The position numbers and the translations under genes were made by a program. Under the pieces are notes generated by a model. The model ran no database searches. It was not told where the DNA came from and saw nothing but the letters and a program-made list of their open reading frames with translations. From positions 24,585,789 through 24,649,788 of the forward strand of contig OY855906.1 in assembly GCA_963693305.1 (NCBI GenBank): a DNA stretch of 64,000 nt. Direction: 5' to 3'. This document shows positions 37,201-48,275 of the stretch, one piece after another; position 1 is the stretch's first letter, and the number at the start of each line of letters is the position of its first letter. Source of the stretch: Meandrina meandrites. Taxonomy: Eukaryota; Cnidaria; Anthozoa; Scleractinia; Meandrinidae.

Positions 37201-40200
37201 TAGGTGAAAATCTTAGTATTGCGTTACAGATATGATACTGAAATGTGTATCAAATTTTGGTTTAAGTTTAATGACAACCTTCTTGTATGCAATAGAACTG
37301 TAGTAGTAGTAGTAGTAGTAGTAACTTTATTTATACACGGTAAATTCATCAGTTCAGTCAATTATAAAATACTAATGATAATAAATACAATACTAAAAAC
37401 TAAAACAATACTAATTTATACTAACAAAACTCTGCTTTACATGAATGCCGTGTGCTATAAAAGGTAAAAAATTTTGTGACTAAGAAAAATGATGTCGGCA
37501 ACCAATTCGAAAACCATTGAGAGTTTGTGCTTGCCGCAAATCATGTGGTAAGCTGTTCCAAAGCACCGCCCCTTGGTAACTAAAACTGTTTTTTAGATAG
37601 TTTGTGCGGGGCAAAGGAACAGCGAGTTTGCCCACGGTGTCTCTCAGTTCGTATTGAACTGACGACCTTTTTGGCAACATGTGTGTTTTTGAAAGATTAA
37701 CTAGTTCGATCAATCTTGTTGAATCTTGAAAAATATACGCAAGGTTTAAAACACATGATTTTAGTGATGTGTCATTTTAGTTCACTCATTTACATACATA
37801 TGTTTACTCAACACAGCATATGACCAGTAACCAAACAGCCCGAACTTACGAACGTCTTTACGCGTGAAAAAACAATCAGTTTCATAATACACAGCTCGAT
37901 TACGTGTATTATCGCTTGTATCTGAACCAAGGATATTATTGAACCACAGCATAATGTACACTGAAGTATAAAATCAAAACATCCAACCTGTAAATATAGT
38001 TCTAACAGTGGTCCACATTAATTTTTTGTGCATGTTCATCTGTTGTTTTTTTCATCATCAATCTGAAAATGTAAACTAATGCAATCATTCAGGTACATAT
38101 TGGCCGAGAAAGTGGCACATGCCCAAGGTAGAAACTTACATTAACTCTCACACAAAAACAGCAAACACAATTTTTTTTTTCAAAAAAAAAACAAGGAAAG
38201 CCACAATATGGTTCCTCTAACAAGTATTTCTCACTGCTTAAGGAGACACCACATTTAGTATTCTTGTGCAGCAATTCCACAAGTCCTTGGTCCAGCACTA
38301 TACAAATGGGGGACAACATTTGTATGATCCTGATGACATGGAACAGTTTTGTGATGTGCATGCTCCTGGCCTGTTTGAGGACATCTTTTTGGCCATATTT
38401 AATGATGAAAAGGAAGCACCATCAAGGAAGAGAAGACATCTCCAAAGAATTCGAGTAGTTGCGTTACTGCACAATCTCAGTTTCTATAGAAATCAGGTAT
38501 TGGTCCTTTCTTCCTTCAAACAAAACAGATAGAATAACTGCATTAAAATTCAACCACATTAAACAAAAAGGAGAAAATTTGTTCTTATGTAGTAAAAATA
38601 ACTATTATAAAGAGTTTTCCCCTCTCTTGTTTAGTTGAATTATTAATTATTTTAATTAAACAAGAGAGGGCAAAGCTGTTAATATCCACTATTTAATGGC
38701 ATTATAGAAATAAATGTAATCTCAAAATTATTTGCACAAGAAAAAATTGGTCCAATACAGTATCATAAACAATAAAATCACATACAGTATGTGCTTCCAA
38801 CAACTTGTTGGCAACTGTAGAATGAAAGGCTTTTATAAATTTATATCCTTGATGTCTAATTGTCAGAAAAACTGCCCCATGCAGAAAGCAAATGGCCTAC
38901 AACTGAAACTTAGTGGAGCTAGCTACTCCTCAATGTCTGGTATGGTCCTTGGCTACAGTTGCCACCCTCATTCCATAACCAACTACGAGAAAGGTCTAGC
39001 TAAAATGAACCAAGAAGAAGTGAGAAGAAAAGTAAAACTTGCAATAAAGGTAGCTGTACTTGATGAAATGAGCCTATAAAGTCAACAATTTCAAGAATAA
39101 AATCTTTCTTATTATACCTTTTGCTCTAACAACAGCCTAAGGGATTACATGAATAACTATTATGCCTCAACAAGTCACTGAGCAACAATTCCTTTGAGAC
39201 ATTTAAAATTAAAAAGTTGTAAACTCAAAGCTTATTGTACTCATGCCTTAATGTCAAAACATATTGTATGGCACCGTCGTACTTGAACAACAATGGGTTG
39301 GCTCTTGTGACAAGCCTCTTGGCATTCAATTAAAATGCAAATGTCACCGTGACAAAACAGCACTCAGGTTTAGAATTTTTAACCTTTTGGACTGTTACTT
39401 TTTTTTTTCCATGGTGATTATATTTAAAACAGTAAAATTTTTTGTTTCAAAAGGAAAAAAAATTCATACTTCTCATTGAAGATGACATCCATTTCATACA
39501 CGCACCCAGAAGGCCAACCAAGTCGATAACAAGTACGTGCTGGCACATGTGCACAGTGCTAGCAGATATCCACACTGACATCAATGCTGTACCCCAGAAT
39601 CAGGATATCAACAGAAACCACCGGTCGGTGACAGTTACAATGAAAGATGGATCAATTCGACAGTGCCGTGGGGGAATCGACATTCAGCATCTCCTGGGAT
39701 ATTTTCGTGTAGAGTTGAGAAAATATTTTTCTTCCAGTTTCCTGTCCTCATTACCTGCAGAATATGCACAGGTCAATTTTTCAAATATCCAGGATAGCTT
39801 TCAGAATCTCAGGTATTAATAATAATACTACTATGGCCATGCAAATAAAGCTCAAGTGTTGTTAACAATGATATAGATTAAGGTGGTACACTGGAGTTTG
39901 GCTCAAAAATGAAACATATCAAAACATTTAAGGATTTCAAAGATAACATAGATTTATACACAATACCAAGAGATAAGCGCTCCATTCTGGCTAAGTGCAG
40001 AATAATTAAAGCTTAAAGTTGGTTGCTAAGCTGGCGCTTTGCGCCGCCATATTGAATTTATTGTGTGACACGCACCAATGGTTGATTTGAGGCTGCTTTT
40101 GCCGCTGAAAAGCTTTGCTACATCTTGGAAGACACAATTTCAGGTCCGCTGTAGCTTTCCTGTGAAAGTGTCTGCAAAATAGTCTACAAAAGAAGCTAAA

Positions 40201-43200
40201 TGACGATCATTATACCGGACGAACGTGATTTAGAAAGCGGCATTGTGTTACACTATCGATCATTGTGAAATATCGACTATAAGCCAAAATCAGTCCTTCA
40301 GAGCAATTTACGCGTCTTGAATTCAAAGTTGATGGCAGAAATAAACTCAACTCATGTCCTTTGTGTAGTTCCTTGGTGTTTTGGCTCCATTTAATGGCTA
40401 TATCGTGGATTATTTCGTTTTTTGGACTCGTGACATTATATTTACACAACACCGCAAGAATGTGCCGCCCAGCATCGCCCAGCATGAGATTCTTCACGGG
40501 ATACGTGCGCAGTAACTCAATACACCTATTATCCGCTGTGCCCATTAGCCGAGGTCTCAAAATCACACCGTTGCTATGCATTACGTAATTGTTTACGCCG
40601 CCATGTTGAACTTCGTCAAAGGACGGACAAGATCGTAGATTTTCAGCATTCTTCGCGCTATAATCGGTCATGTGTTGCCACAAACACGTCGAACAGCGGT
40701 TTTATAAGAAGATTTCAAAATGGCGCCCGATAAAACACGATCTTATGATGCGATATCGGCGAGGAACTACCACAATTTAAGGACCTACACAGACCGCACT
40801 GAAAGGTATTTTAAGAATAAAGTTGTAGATTTATCGTACCTGAATGAAATTTGCGTGGTTTGTTGTTGTGGTGTAAGAGAAACTTTTCACGGGAGCCCGG
40901 AGCAAAAGGAGTTTTCTTCGCGATGTAAGCGCCGCGTAAATTATCAGCACGTGTTTTCTACTTTAAAACTCAATATCTGAGGAAAGATGCGGCATTCTGC
41001 TCCGGGCTCCCGCAGGATTTTTCCTTTTCTGTACAGGAATAGACTCCTACATTTCACTTTGACCAGCTTTTGAAAAGAAAGCCGTAAAACGAAAATTTCT
41101 AAATTTTGAGCCCGCAATTCAAATGGGGTGTGTCACCTGAGGTGTGAAAATTGTCACCTCAAACATCATTTTTTCTGAAGCTTAACTTATGTTGTCTTGA
41201 CCTGATATGTTTTTACTTCAACCACTTCTCTTAATTTTGAGAAATTTACATCCAAAACGGACCTGTCAAACTCCAGGGTACCACCTTAACTCAAAATGAA
41301 GCAGCTCATTGCTGTCAAATTCTTGTCACAAGCAGCACTCTTGCAGTCTTTCAGAAAATTGATATGGAGTTATCACTGATACAAAATTAAATCTGTTGAA
41401 TTTAAAACACAATGTCAAGCATGTACACCTGAGAAAGTATCATTAGTGCATGCATGTCCTCACACAACTTTTGGTTCTAACCCAAAATATATATGTACAT
41501 GTGTCCATACTGATACATACGTTTGACATATAAAAATACTGCTAATGTATGTATAATCAAGAATGTTGTACTTCCATTCTGACATGAGATCTCATTTGAA
41601 AAACAAATACATACAGAAAATATATACATACCAAAAAAATACATACATACATGTTTTCAGTTCATTTCACTTTCAGGGTCCAGTATAGGTTATGCAAGAA
41701 CAACAAAAACAAAACAAAAACTTCTACATAGCTACTTACATGCTCTAAGCAATGTGCTTGTCATTATGAAAGGGTGTACTGGGATGCAGAGAGACACGAA
41801 ATGGAGACATTGAGAACATCATGGCTGGTTGACGAGTTTGAACGGACCCTCCACAGCAAGCATGATTATGCAGCAGCCTTGGAACACACCCTCATGATGT
41901 GCCCTGAGCTTAATGAATACATGGCTGAATTCCAACTGGTTGTAACTGGTGACTACCCAACCTGGAAGTACAACAAAAAACTTGTTGCAGAGGTAGCCAA
42001 GTAGATGTGAAAAAGAAAAAAAAGCATATTATTCCACACTATTTACACAATAGAGATAAATATAGGAAACAAAACTATATTCAACTGAGTGCACAAAACA
42101 ATGAGACTGTGCTTTTCAAAGAAAAAAAATATTTCATCTATTTAGAGTGAGAAAAATGGTTTACAAGTACATACAATTTCTTTACAATTTTGGAGACATA
42201 CAGATCCTTAGCCAAAAATACTCATTCAAAAATATAATGTACTGGTATATTGTACCAACCATTACACTAAAATCAAACTACCATTTTTTTCTTATGGATT
42301 ATGCAGTGGACAAATGGAGCTCAAAGAAATGCACCATTAATGATCCCATGGCAGGGCCCTTTTCATGTTTCGCTCAACACAGAGGAATCCACCGTTCAAG
42401 TGTTCTGGCCTGTCTTCGAGAAGTTATATAAAGCTCTATTTGGAAGGTTGGTTAACAGGAAATACATGTACATGTACACATACATGTTCGATGTAACAAA
42501 TACAGGTTTCTTTCTTTATTAACTACTGTACATGGACAGAAGAAAGCCTGTAGTTTAATATGTATAAAATAAATCTGGCACTTATTCACATGTCATCACT
42601 CTTTGCGAACGGGACTTTGAGCCGGGACGAAACGCTGCGTCAGACTAGCCACGAAATATTTATTCACAAGTAACTGTCAACTTTCATTACTTATTCACAT
42701 GAATAATATATAATTAAATGCATTACAATTTCTAGAAACAAGAAGTTCCCCAAGAAGCCAAAATCTGAAAAAAATTCTCTGGTGTCTTCAGCTGCCTTTG
42801 GAGGCTGGCTTATAGTAAGAGATGTTGTCATGGAGTTATTTGGTGCATGCAAAGATGAACAGTACCTGATGTTGGTCAACTTACTCGATGAGATAAGCTG
42901 CTTCAACTTCTACTTCTACCCCGTCTTTTTCCGTGGTGGAAATTTTGACAGCTGGTTACAGTCTATGCTAAGGGCATCCATGATCTTCATCAACTTCCGT
43001 CGCAGAAACTATGACAAGGCAACTTTATGTCAGCTAAGTGATCTCCTGTTCCATGCGTCCCAAAACACAGACCTTGGCAAAACAATCGAAGAATTTCTAA
43101 AAGTTTTTTCAGAGAAAAAAGTCGAGATATTTCACTCCATCTTGCGACGGTAGGAATCTTTTTCATTTTGAATGTTACATATATACATACTGTCAAAATG

Positions 43201-46200
43201 TTGAATGAGAATAATGTTGAATAATAAAACCTACAAGACAACGCAAGTTTGTACCATTGAATTTTGTAGTATTGTCTAGTGAAGTGTTTGATCCTACAGC
43301 ACGGCAATAGATAAGTTAGGTTACAACATTAATAGAGGTTCTCGAAAAGCAAGTGCAGGATACATGTAGGGTAGGGATTTTTAGTATGTTGTCTAGAATA
43401 GGATTGCAAAATGAATCTGAAAGCAGTCTAGTATGGGCTTAGGGTTTCAGAGTCCCAAAAGCACACACCAACCCAATTATTTATAGGGCACCCACTCAGG
43501 CACTTTTTAGACCTTGTCCATAACTTACAGAAGACCTAGACCAATATTTGGCCATTAAGAGTGCAACAACTCACAAAACACATCCTTTGTTACCTTCTTA
43601 CAGTAATGTACCTATCTGGGCAGTTCCCCAACTGATCCACACAATCGCACATGCACTTAGTGGAAGGCGCTTTGATGTCGATTTTATGGAATGGTTTCTG
43701 TCACAATATCTGAGAGGGCAAGGCCACAAAAACCTCACAGAGACCACACTACAAGCAGCAGAGTTCCTCTTTGAACTGTTCACTGAAGTGTGGATGACGC
43801 TTGGACAAACAGTCAAACTCCCACGTGGAAACCGTAAATTCCAGGTGTTATGCATTTGCCATTTTTTAACCAATCTGCTACTAATTTGGTTCAAGTTCAT
43901 TCAGACAAAGATCTACAAGAGAAATCAAGCTGTTTAAGAGGGAATGAACTTAACTTAAAGAGATAGATTTAAGTTTCCATTATTCTAAAAAAATACCACC
44001 AGCGAGCACAGGATAACTGCAAAACGTGTTTGCCATTCAGAAATTTTTCATCTGCACAAAAATCTAAGTTTTGATTGATATAATTGACTTTATATAAAGG
44101 CACATGTTGGTAACAATATTTCGCCGAAGCATAATTTTCGCTTTCATTTCGCAGGTCAATACAAATCCAATTAAATAAACAAACAAATAAATGTGACCTC
44201 TCACGCGAAAACGTGCCTAACGGTATCCGTGCGAATGGCCAAACGCACGGCAAGCGAACGGATGAGAAACGGGTAGGCAAGCCGTTCGAAACGGATAAAG
44301 TGAACGGCTGAACGGATGCAGAAAATTTTCGAACGGATGAGGTCGAACAGCTGAACGGATGAAGAAAATTTTCGAACGGATGAGGTCGAACGGCTGAACG
44401 GATGAAGAAAATTTTCGAACGGATGAGGTCGAACGGCTGAACGGATGAAGAAAATTTTCGAATGGATAAGGTCGAACGGCTGAATGGCTGAAGAAAATTT
44501 TCGAACGGATAGGGTCGAACGGATGAACGGCTAAAGGAAATTTTCGAACGGCTCCTAAATGAACCAGTTCATACACGGCAACGGCGCTCTGTTTCCGCTC
44601 TATTTACATTTGCAGTCGCCGCCGAGAATGTAACACCACCGGCTGTTTATGAAGTCAAAATCTTTCGAATTTGCTTGGTGCATTCCTGTTCTTTAAAAGA
44701 AAATAAATATCGAAGGGCAAAACAGCAGAAGCGTAGATAAAAAGTAAAATAACTCGACGCGCGAAGGTCACACTTCTGTCGGAATGTGCTGTGTCAGCGA
44801 CTGAGAACGTTGTTTAAAATTCACGTATATGTATACTTGAAAGGTGTTATTACATGACAAATGTCTGGATATTTATTATTTCTTTCAACTTTGCCACACA
44901 GATCGGATATATAAGAAGCCAAATCAATGTTTTGATCGTCAAGTTGTTTCCCGGCATACACATGTCTGGGATGGCGGGACGTAATGCACGTGCTTCATTT
45001 CTTAAAACTTTTCAATATTTACATGTAAGCCGCAAATATTAACACTGATCGCCGACCAAGCGATCTGAGCATCCAATTTCAAACTGACCGAAAAACGTTA
45101 CAGTGGGATATAATGAATTCTTCTTATCTGCAAAAGAAACAAAACTTCTCGCCGAACAACAAAGTAAACAACTTGTGGGAAGAAGCCGACATTTGCATAA
45201 TCAACGAAAGATAACGCATTTCCTGCAAAATAATGTCATTGATTCCCTGATCTTGCGTAAAACTTTAATTCGATCGTAGTGAGCGTTCACAAACTTACAT
45301 GTAAGAAACAAACTTTTTATGTGTTTGTTTTCATGACTACATATTTCAACTTTGCCGCGAATACTATAATCCCTGTCACGCTTGTTGTTGACAGCCGTAT
45401 TACAACTTATGAAGTTTTCATCCCGGTAAAAGCCAACTTGATTGAATAAAACTCAAGTCTTGAATAAAGTGTTTATCGATAATCGAAAGATAGCTCAGGA
45501 GCAGAAAAAGAACCGTGATTATAATATTCCTGAGGTGTTTGTAAACAACACATATTTTCATTCGTAACGCTACGTAACGGCGAATATTTATTTCACAAAG
45601 TTGTTCGACGCGAGCGGCTGAACGGATAGTGCTAGCCCGAACGGTTGCCCTTTTTTTCTGAACGGATAGCTCAATCCGTTCGAACGGCTGACAATTTTTT
45701 CTGAACGGATAGCCCGAGCCGTTCGAACGGCTGACAATTTTTTCTGAACGGATAGCCCGAGCTGTTTGAACAGCTGGCAACTTTTTTTGAACGGATAGCT
45801 CGAGCTGTTCAAACGGCTGGCAATTTTTTTTGAACGGATAGCTCGAACGGTTCGAACGGCTGACAATTTTTTCTGAACGGATAGCTCGACCCGTTCGAAC
45901 GGCAACCCATTCCGTTCGAACGGCTGACGAACGGCTACCGAACGGCTATCCGTTCAGAAACGGGTAGCCGTTAGGCACGTTTTCGCGTGAGAGGTCACAA
46001 ATATCTTGCCTTTCAGCCATATTATTTTCCAGCTGTTGACGCGACCATGGACCAGCAATCGCTGCCGTTAGGATATTCCTTTCTTGGAAATGAACCCGAA
46101 AGAATGGTGTGCTGTGACCTGGTTGAATGCCAACTTCAGATGCAGTCAGTGGACTACAAGCGATTAAACTGTGGCCATTCATTTCATCTGGTTTGCTTGA

Positions 46201-46814
46201 GAGATCGCGAACGTGGTCAAAATCGAGAGCACCGTGACCATGAAAGTTTCTTGTGCCCTATATGCCACCCTTTGCTTGAAGCAAGAATACGAGAGCTTTC
46301 CACGACAATGAATAGGTTGGTTTGCATTAAAATTGAACGATTCACAGCTAACAGAGGCTAGTCAGCGTAGCACGTGTCCATTTCAACAGATTTCAAACAC
46401 TTCCTCTCCTCGGGAAAGCTCACTTTGCCGCCCTTTCATTCCAGGTATTTGGCAGGTGATGAACTAAACAGTGACGACGAGAGTGACCACCAAAGTGACG
46501 ACGAGGACAATGATGACGACCCAGACAGTTTTGAGGACTCTTTGGACGACAACAGTCAAAAAGGAAGCCCAGTGGACGAGTTGAGATTGAAGCTGTCCGA
46601 CCGCGCGAAAGTTTTAAAAGACAACGGCCAGCCAAACTTGGTTCCAAAATATGGCAACTCAAAGCAAAAGCCTTCGGGTCATCATCAAGTTGTTTCCATG
46701 AACGAAGAAGTTTTCCGTTGCCAGTTCCCTGGTTGCTCAAAGATTTGTAAATCTGTCGGCAGACTAACACTCCACGTCAAGAAAATGCACAGTCCCACGC
46801 ATGGTTGTCAATGA
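28272..46814 (+). CDS. Multi-exon gene (about 980 residues) ending in RING-like and C2H2 zinc fingers, with element-laden introns
   Basis: Proposed exons: 28272-28364, 28861-29076, 29175-29331, 38243-38496, 38867-39049, about 39455-39812, 41773-41992, 42307-42446, 42736-43149, 43604-43844, 46017-46315 and 46445-46814. Donors and acceptors are GT-AG and phases agree at each join except the uncertain start of the sixth exon. The third exon is a coiled coil (VETLEDEKHQLEVKQKEIEE). The middle exons are an uncharacterised core (WHMCTVLADIHTDINAV, RVELRKYF, WLVDEFERTL, FHVSLNTEES, AAFGGWLIVRDVV). The eleventh exon has a RING-like Cys/His pattern (RLNCGHSFHLVCL...CPICH). The last exon has an acidic run and a C2H2 finger (CQFPGC...LHVKKMH). 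No stop interrupts it despite large intron insertions, so selection is plausible. The first three exons are the least certain. Function unknown; a DNA- or ubiquitin-linked role is inference only. Confidence 0.65.
29332..31019. other. Intron sequence before the second integrase-like gene
   Basis: No coding potential of note. Presumed left flank or promoter region of the element that carries copy 2; I could not find terminal repeats matching the sequence downstream of 36559. Confidence 0.4.
31020..36559 (+). CDS. Copy 2 of the unnamed integrase-like gene with a C2H2 finger; one frameshift
   Basis: Three exons join in phase: 31020-31437, 33061-33131 and 33598-36559. The ATG at 31020 aligns with that of copy 1 (M-N/D-V). 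The N-terminal part has a Cys/His pattern (MSMIICPKHR, then VCLTCRGAHY across the first splice). An acidic Ser/Glu-rich segment and a helical region follow (IRTVIPSLIIRQYMDYCKEQ, CSASMQKSLQGLD). The core has MDWAMKFLP (Asp at 35036), RSDNAGWYHN (Asp at 35291) and EPQAGKDICDRKTAA (Asp at 35414). This resembles the D...DN(G)...(PQ)xGxxxER order of integrase-type nucleases. A C2H2 finger (CQQTGC...DHMDTGKH) and a tail ending in CTCSQK follow. Near 34950 the frame shifts; compared with copy 1 the segment is 29 nt shorter, so this copy probably makes a truncated product. It sits in an intron of the RING/C2H2 gene. Confidence 0.75.
31518..31622. mobile_element. 105-bp MITE with 9-bp target-site duplication
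   Basis: TAGCCTGCGAATACAGCCGC at the left end is exactly inverted at the right end, and partial complementarity extends further in. TTTATGGCT flanks it directly on both sides (31509-31517 and 31623-31631). A 9-bp duplication fits Mutator-like (MULE) MITEs. It lies in the first intron of integrase-like copy 2. Confidence 0.9.
32732..32920. repeat. Perfect 47-bp inverted repeat (MITE-like hairpin)
   Basis: Arms 32732-32778 and 32874-32920 are identical in reverse complement, with weaker pairing continuing inward (GTATTGAAT). The loop is about 95 bp. Immediately downstream lies a nine-unit GGA run (about 32944-32970). Confidence 0.9.
36560..37299. other. 3' flank of copy 2 with a long palindrome
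   Basis: No coding potential. It contains the 61-bp palindrome described separately. Confidence 0.4.
36881..36941. repeat. 61-bp near-perfect palindrome
   Basis: Arms 36881-36910 and 36912-36941 are exact reverse complements (30 bp each) around a single A. It begins with GCAACGCAAAAGTGTAGAGG. Confidence 0.95.
37300..37745 (-). mobile_element. 5'-truncated non-LTR retrotransposon (CR1/L2-like) 3' end
   Basis: The minus-strand frame 37713-37480 encodes the C-terminus typical of CR1/L2/Jockey-type reverse transcriptases (YELRDTVGKLAVPLPRTNYL, then SFSYQGAVLWNSLPHDLR). After its stop, about 150 bp of 3' UTR leads to a short TAC microsatellite tail (seven units on the plus strand as GTA, 37300-37323), which marks the 3' terminus. 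Only about 450 bp of the element remains, a usual outcome of incomplete reverse transcription. Confidence 0.8.
37746..38242. other. Intron sequence, nothing recognised
   Basis: No coding potential. It contains the polypyrimidine region leading to the acceptor at 38242. Confidence 0.35.
38620..38670. repeat. Imperfect hairpin in intron
   Basis: CCCTCTCTTGTTTA at 38620-38633 pairs with its reverse complement at 38657-38670, and the AT-rich loop pairs further. Confidence 0.7.
39882..41285. mobile_element. 1.4-kb DNA transposon with TTAA target-site duplication
   Basis: TTAA flanks both ends (39878-39881 and 41286-41289). The terminal inverted repeat GGTGGTACACTGGAGTTTG on the left matches the right end with one mismatch. 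It contains two short divergent open frames (40683-40210 on minus, 40720-40980 on plus) that I do not recognise; neither looks like a transposase. TTAA duplications are typical of piggyBac and Kolobok elements, so this is probably a non-autonomous relative. It lies in an intron of the RING/C2H2 gene. Confidence 0.85.
44192..45999. mobile_element. 1.8-kb foldback-type element with 32-bp perfect terminal inverted repeats and 43-bp subterminal arrays
   Basis: The ends 44192-44223 and 45968-45999 are exact reverse complements beginning TGTGACCTCTCACGCGAAAA. Just inside each end is a tandem array: about 44290-44555 and about 45610-45955, both with a 43-bp period and saturated with GAACGGAT/GAACGGCT words. 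The right array also contains the palindrome CCGTTCGAACGG. The 1-kb centre is non-coding. No clean target-site duplication was found. It lies in the intron 43845-46016. Confidence 0.9.
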
Positions 46815-47309
46815 AAATAAACTGACACGATGGAGTCAGCGATTTGCTAGCCGAAATGTATGTATGTATGTATGAAGTACAGACATTTTGAAACAGAATA
46901 AACAGCTCCTTTCAAGCGTGTTTCTTTCTGACGTGTGAAAAATATTTGATTATTTCCATAAACAGTATTCAAAGACTTTCTCACTTGTTAAAATTCGCCC
47001 CTTCTCGCTGCTTCACTTGATTCGATTTTCGAACTCCTCATTTTGTGCAGCGCAGTTACGCAAAACGGACTTATCTACGTCATTGCCCGACAGCCAATCA
47101 GCGGTTTTTTGCGCTCTGTCGGCCTCAAATAAAGCCATGAAATTTCCTTTTGCAGTTTACATGGGCTTTTCACAGCAAATTCATAATTCTGTGGTTCTTC
47201 CAACGGTATTTCCAAAATACCAATGGCCAGAAATATGTATTATTCACAAAGCTCTAATCACAGCAAAGACGTTCTCGTGTTAATACATGAGATCTTGCAA
47301 TTTGAATTG
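46815..47309. other. 3' flank of the RING/C2H2 gene
   Basis: Contains a TGTA microsatellite (about 46856-46874) and an AATAAA at about 46898, a plausible polyadenylation signal. Nothing else seen. Confidence 0.45.
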
Positions 47310-47516
47310 AAATCAGTTAAAAGGACAATCAAGGCAGATTTGTCATTGTCGAAGTGTTAGTCCAAGAATGTCCTGTGTTGTTGATCAATATTTACGCCCC
47401 TAACAAAACCAATGAAGCTACGGACTTTTACGAAAATCTTCGGTCAACTTTGTTTGAGAGCGACTATGATCAAGATTACACGATCGTTATGGGAGGTGAT
47501 TTTAACGCCCCTTTAA

Positions 47517-48271
47517 AGTGTATATGACACGAAAAATATGTTCTGCTTATTTGAAAGGCCTTTCAAAATACAAAAAAAATTGCGTTTTTCTTTTCAAAAT
47601 ATCTTTTTTCGTTTCTTGCAAATTAGATAAGTGATGACGTCATAAGATTTGCAACTAAACAATGGTAAAATACTGAATCTCTAAAACCATTAAAGCAGTG
47701 GTCTTGGAACTTGGCCCCACAAATGTGCATCACAAAAGAAACAAAATGACACCTTAAGGCTGTTGCCATGACAACAGTTTTGCCACTGGTGCTGTCTCAA
47801 TAACAACTGAAATTCCCAGTTTTTGTCTTAACCAAGAACCATCTAGCGCAGCCAATCTGATGCTGGAAATTAAGACAATATGGGAACAATGACTGTTCCA
47901 AGCAGGACCCTTTTTCTCACTCAAGAGGCTACAAATGGGGATATTTGTTTTTTTGAGAGAGAGAGACTGGAGCTGAAAGGGTTGCTATGGCAACAATACT
48001 AAGGGTGTCATTTTGTTGCTTTTGTGATGCACATTGGTGGTGCCAAGTTTCAAGGACACTGCTTTAATATTTCCAGAGATATTTTTTATTCAGTATTTTA
48101 CCATTTTTCAGTTGCAAATCGTATGACATCATCACTGATCTAATTTGCATAATACAAAAATGACAGTATCTCTGAAACGAAAAAAGATATTTCGAAAAGA
48201 AAAATGCCATTCTTCTCTATTTCGAAAGGCCTTTCAAATAAGCAGAAAACATTTTTCATGTCATATACACT
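47517..48271. mobile_element. 755-bp MITE with long inverted arms and TTAA duplication
   Basis: The ends AGTGTATATGACA and TGTCATATACACT are flanked by TTAA (47513-47516 and 48272-48275). The arms are imperfect inverted repeats of roughly 300 bp each, so nearly the whole element can fold. It cuts the LINE endonuclease just after the GDFN motif. Confidence 0.9.
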
Positions 48272-48275
48272 TTAA

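Noticed and set aside
37300..37323. Independent microsatellite
   Set aside because: It is positioned 150 bp after the stop codon of the truncated LINE on the minus strand, so it is better read as that element's 3' tail.
40210..40980. Two divergent host genes in the intron
   Set aside because: Both frames lie within the TTAA-flanked element, lack recognisable domains and splice signals, and are short enough to be chance or captured sequence.
41450..41660. CRISPR-like or regulatory array
   Set aside because: It is a degenerate TACA/CATA simple repeat with no constant spacer or repeat length.
44217..45905. Minus-strand repetitive proteins in the foldback arrays
   Set aside because: The open frames arise because the 43-bp tandem units contain few stops. 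Their repetitive Arg/Ser/Phe composition follows the DNA repeat and there is no sign of a gene.
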